From: Asterias rubens
Taxonomy: Eukaryota > Echinodermata > Asteroidea > Forcipulatida > Asteriidae
DNA: 64,000 nucleotides
Assembly: GCF_902459465.1 (NCBI RefSeq)
Contig: NC_047082.1
Coordinates: 12,145,807 to 12,209,806, forward strand
Direction of reading: 5' to 3'
In this document: one piece after another, positions 62,501-64,000 of the stretch
Layout: every line of letters starts with the position of its first letter
Numbering within the stretch: position 1 is the stretch's first letter
Position numbers and translations under genes: made by a program
Notes under the pieces: generated by a model
What the model was told of the DNA's origin: nothing
Database searches by the model: none
Seen by the model: only the letters and a program-made list of their open reading frames with translations

Positions 62501-63428
62501 TTGATTTGACAGTTATTGAAACGTTCTTGTTCACGGGTTTTAATTTTTTAGATCATTTAGCATCTTCATTGTTGGCTGTATCGCTGTAACCATACTGTGC
62601 ATATTAGCTGGTATGTCAATTTACGCCCTCTACGTTGATTGTGACCCATCTTCTACCGGATCTCTCGTAGCGAACGATGGGGTAAGCAACCTGTGTATTC
62701 GAATGGATTGTTTCTTCATGGTATAGACGATGTGACCTATGTTGACATTCAAACCGCCCTCTGTTGACAAAACACTTTATACGTCATGTTTCGCCGGGCA
62801 CTGAGTTGCGTAGTCATAGTAAGATTGCGTACACTTTCTATAGCTGGCTGCTAAAACACAAAGGTTTTGCCCGGCGGTATGCGCGCGAATCATGTTATGG
62901 TTTTAGCGTGACGTCAGAGGTCACATCGTCTAGTGTTTAGTCACCAATTTGTTCCAAATAACTGAACAGTTAGACACAAAAATACAAGTATACTTTTGTT
63001 TTTTAATCATAAATTATGTACTCAACAAAATCTGAACATTTCACTTCAAAGGGAAGTCGCGTTTTTGAAACATCACCGAAAATCCGATTAGAAAAATCTG
63101 TCCAAACAGGAAGAACAGTCTCACAAGGAATACACGATCCGTTTTGCTTCTAAGATTCAAATGTTTGGGCAACAAAAACGTTTATCTTTTTACTAGCTAC
63201 ATTACGTCGCAGGGAAATAGTTATCAAAAGTTGCAGTAGGTTTGTCAATCAAAAAATGGTTGTATGCCATATTTATTTTAAGGGTGATTACCAAACGCTT
63301 CCACTCATGATGATTTGTGTTCCTTCTTTTTTTCATCAGCTTCTGCCTTACTACATCTTGGATGCTTTTCAGAATCTTCCAGGCATTCCAGGGTTGCTTG
63401 TTTCTGGTCTATGCAGCGCTGCTCTTAG
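47547..63428 (+). CDS. SLC5-family sodium-coupled monocarboxylate/vitamin transporter-like, 5' part
   Basis: Coding exons: 47547-47693, 51826-52026, 53554-53619, 54391-54442, 56487-56560, 60078-60229, 61501-61641, 62552-62681, 63340-63428; all GT-AG with compatible phases (1052 nt, 350 codons plus 2 nt). The coding exon begins after an AG acceptor at 47523, so a non-coding upstream exon is expected. Segments match SLC5A8/A12/A6 from memory: TM1 SASIGIFYAF, then GEFMLASR, YLDLRFN, VTGSQL, VCTFYTVIGGIKAVVWADCFQ, GGRLNIFNFDPDP, FWTVFIGGTFSW, QVQRYATCKS, LPYYILD and LPGIPGLLVSG. The family couples Na+ to uptake of monocarboxylates or vitamins at the plasma membrane; the substrate cannot be settled here. 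Human SLC5A8 has about 610 residues, so roughly 57% is present, up to about TM8. The rest, including the second half of the Na2 site, lies beyond the window. Confidence 0.88.
48797..48946. mobile_element. Foldback family H, copy nested in a TTAA MITE
   Basis: GGGGTCGATTTCACAAAGAG paired with CTTTTTGTGAAATTCACCCC. Host text GGACATGTTGGTAA appears on both sides. Confidence 0.75.
49246..49528. mobile_element. Foldback family E, copy nested in a TTAA MITE
   Basis: GGCCCAATTTCATAGCGCTG at the left and CGCTATGAAATTGGGCC at the right. Flanked by CTG on both sides relative to the unfilled MITE sequence AAGACTGGTCTTTG. Confidence 0.8.
50629..50992 (-). mobile_element. TTAA MITE family C, copy 2
   Basis: Family C in inverse orientation to copy 1; TTAA at both ends. 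Confidence 0.8.
52078..52198. mobile_element. Foldback element after SLC5 exon 2
   Basis: ACGGAGCTCCAGAAGTGCC paired with GGCACTCCTAGAGCTCCGT; inner GAGTTACCGACATAA partner. Confidence 0.65.
52498..52572 (-). mobile_element. tRNA-derived SINE head, intron of the SLC5 gene
   Basis: Minus strand TCGGTGGTCTAGTGGTGAGACG...GGTTCAAAACC: A and B boxes of the Glu/Asp type. Body not recognised. Confidence 0.5.
52617..52707 (+). mobile_element. tRNA-derived SINE head cut by a MITE
   Basis: GTGTCGTGGTCGAGCGG and a degenerate B box (TGGTTTGATATAG), related to the other Ser/Leu-type SINEs. It stops at CCC/TTAA, where the MITE 52708-53096 begins. Confidence 0.55.
52708..53096 (-). mobile_element. TTAA MITE family A, copy 18
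   Basis: Both TTAA ends intact; inserted into the SINE whose head is at 52617-52707. Confidence 0.85.
53128..53369. mobile_element. Foldback family F, copy 2
   Basis: GGGCCAATTTCATAAAGCCT at the left, AGGCTCTATGAAATTGGGCC at the right; centre like 2040-2290. Confidence 0.7.
53693..53806 (+). mobile_element. Family D foldback fragment
   Basis: Matches the arm sequence TCGAAAGATGTTTTAAAAG...GATCCACACAAATAT; both ends missing. Confidence 0.5.
53855..54113. mobile_element. Foldback family E, copy with CAG flanks
   Basis: Arms GGCCCAATTTCATGGCTCTG...; flanked by CAG on both sides. Confidence 0.8.
55336..55500. mobile_element. Foldback element in SLC5 intron 4
   Basis: ACAAATATTGAGTGGCT and AGCCACTCAATATTTGT ends, AATTTGGACTGTTC arms, about 165 bp. 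Confidence 0.7.
56034..56412 (+). mobile_element. TTAA MITE family B, copy 3
   Basis: Both TTAA ends and nearly perfect terminal repeats (AGGGAAGGTACACGTTTGGT / CCAAACGTGTACCTTCCCT). Confidence 0.85.
56623..57029. mobile_element. Foldback element in SLC5 intron 5
   Basis: ATAGGTTTTCTCGGTCAATT at the left, AATTTGACCGAGAAAACCTAT-type partner at the right, about 400 bp. Confidence 0.7.
57370..57745 (+). mobile_element. TTAA MITE family A, copy 19
   Basis: Left TTAA intact; in the SLC5 intron between exons 5 and 6. Confidence 0.8.
58790..58880. mobile_element. Foldback element, GTGGCAGCAGAC ends, short copy
   Basis: ACGCTGGGTGGCAGCAGAC and GTCTGCTGCCACCTAACGT, about 90 bp. Confidence 0.65.
59030..59785 (-). 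mobile_element. tRNA-derived SINE split by a TTAA MITE
   Basis: Same family and orientation as 6821-7238. The SINE is continuous across the MITE 59395-59763: the left part ends GGTGCTCTT/TTAA and the right resumes TTAA/CCGCTCGGCC, whereas the uninterrupted copy reads GGTGCTCTTAACCGCTCGG. Confidence 0.75.
59395..59763 (-). mobile_element. TTAA MITE family C, copy 3, inside a SINE
   Basis: Its insertion into the SINE 59030-59785 gives a direct filled/empty comparison and shows TTAA as the target duplication. Confidence 0.85.
60258..60505 (-). mobile_element. TTAA MITE family A, copy 20 (left end missing)
   Basis: Begins inside the element (CCTTGTCACACGAAGTTG), about 30 bp after the splice donor of SLC5 exon 6. 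Confidence 0.75.
61111..61445 (+). mobile_element. TTAA MITE family A, copy 21
   Basis: TTAA at both ends; ends about 55 bp before SLC5 exon 7. Confidence 0.8.
61670..61914. mobile_element. Foldback family E, copy in SLC5 intron 7
   Basis: Complete arms; flanks CAG and CAC. Starts about 30 bp after the exon 7 donor. Confidence 0.8.
62075..62235 (+). repeat. Repeat related to the histone-like hairpin element
   Basis: AGTTCTTTTCAGAACT hairpin (62096-62111), GAACATCTACTCCGCGGTAG, a second GTTCTCTAAGAAC hairpin, then ACATGGTGTTAC. Probably the longer parent form of 5495-5602 and 45130-45325. Confidence 0.5.
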
Positions 63429-64000
63429 GTAGGTATTGTCTGAATGTCTCGTAGGCTTACCTGATTCAGGAGGTTACTTATTACGTCAGAACCATACACA
63501 TCCATCTCAGTAGAGATGTTAGCTGAGTGTCCAGTCGCACGTAGACTTGACTCAAGTCCCAATTCCGTGCCATCACCAGAAAACTATTGTTTTGTGATGC
63601 TCAACCTGTTCCACACGTCAAGCTCGGGACCACTTTTTTTTACGGCGACCGCGCCCTGCTGCCTAATCGGCTTGTTTGCTAGTAGTGTAGTAGGTGTGAT
63701 ATGCTTACTCTTATCATGAGAAGGGGACTTGATCAAGTTAAAGTCGCACGCAAAGCTTGTGCGTAAGTCGATGTATCCCTTGCTCAACACGAGTACACGT
63801 GGGGTCCTGCTTATGCTCTTCTTTTATTGTTCTAAAGAATTCCCATCTTGAACAAAGAACTATCTCTGTGGGGTCCATTGTTCAACCATTGTGACCATTC
63901 AAGGTGGAAGCCAAATGCATGGGGTATATTGGTGGGACACGAGAAGAATCAACAAGTTAAAAGTCCAAAACCACTGCATCTAGAGTTTCTTTTAAGCAGG
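63429..64000. other. SLC5 intron, runs to window edge
   Basis: Begins with the donor AG|GTAGGT after 63428. No further exon recognised before the edge; the next should encode the rest of TM8. Confidence 0.5.

Overview
This is eukaryotic nuclear DNA: multi-exon genes with GT-AG introns, TATA boxes, AATAAA signals, tRNA-derived SINEs, LINE tails and a very dense load of short inverted-repeat elements. The predicted proteins fit an invertebrate deuterostome. A starfish (Asteroidea) is my best inference, because the small cysteine-rich peptide genes recall the PpCrAMP antimicrobial peptide of Patiria pectinifera; I cannot prove the taxon from the sequence.

Layout. 1-5.9 kb: no gene; repeats and a short satellite. 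5.9-25.1 kb: a cluster of three closely related genes for a secreted, cationic, four-cysteine peptide: gene 1 (+, 6.1-9.1 kb), gene 2 (-, 16.7-13.8 kb) and gene 3 (+, 19.1-23.7 kb). Each has a TATA box, a non-coding exon 1, exon 2 with signal peptide, acidic propeptide and the start of the mature peptide, exon 3 with the cysteine core and stop codon, and a non-coding exon 4. The 35-residue mature peptide is identical in all three; genes 2 and 3 encode identical 77-residue precursors. Genes 1 and 2 converge, genes 2 and 3 diverge. A possible remnant of a further unit lies at 24.4-25.1 kb.

25.7-42.2 kb (-): a complete 18-exon NOL10 gene (nucleolar protein 10, yeast Enp2 counterpart). The exons join in frame to 681 codons plus stop, close to the human length as I recall it (688). 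Its upstream region carries a perfect TCTCGCGAGA palindrome.

47.5-63.4 kb and beyond (+): the 5' part (nine coding exons, about 350 residues) of an SLC5-family sodium-coupled solute transporter, nearest the SLC5A8/A12/A6 branch; it runs off the right edge.

In between are more than 20 copies of a roughly 380-bp MITE bounded by TTAA (ends AGGCAGTGGACACTATTGG), three smaller TTAA-bounded families, foldback elements with CWG target duplications, several other foldback families, tRNA-derived SINEs, three LINE 3' remnants and long ATT/TTA microsatellites. Several elements are nested, so relative insertion ages can be read. The three loci do not look like one pathway: an innate-defence-like peptide cluster lies beside a ribosome-biogenesis housekeeping gene and a membrane transporter.
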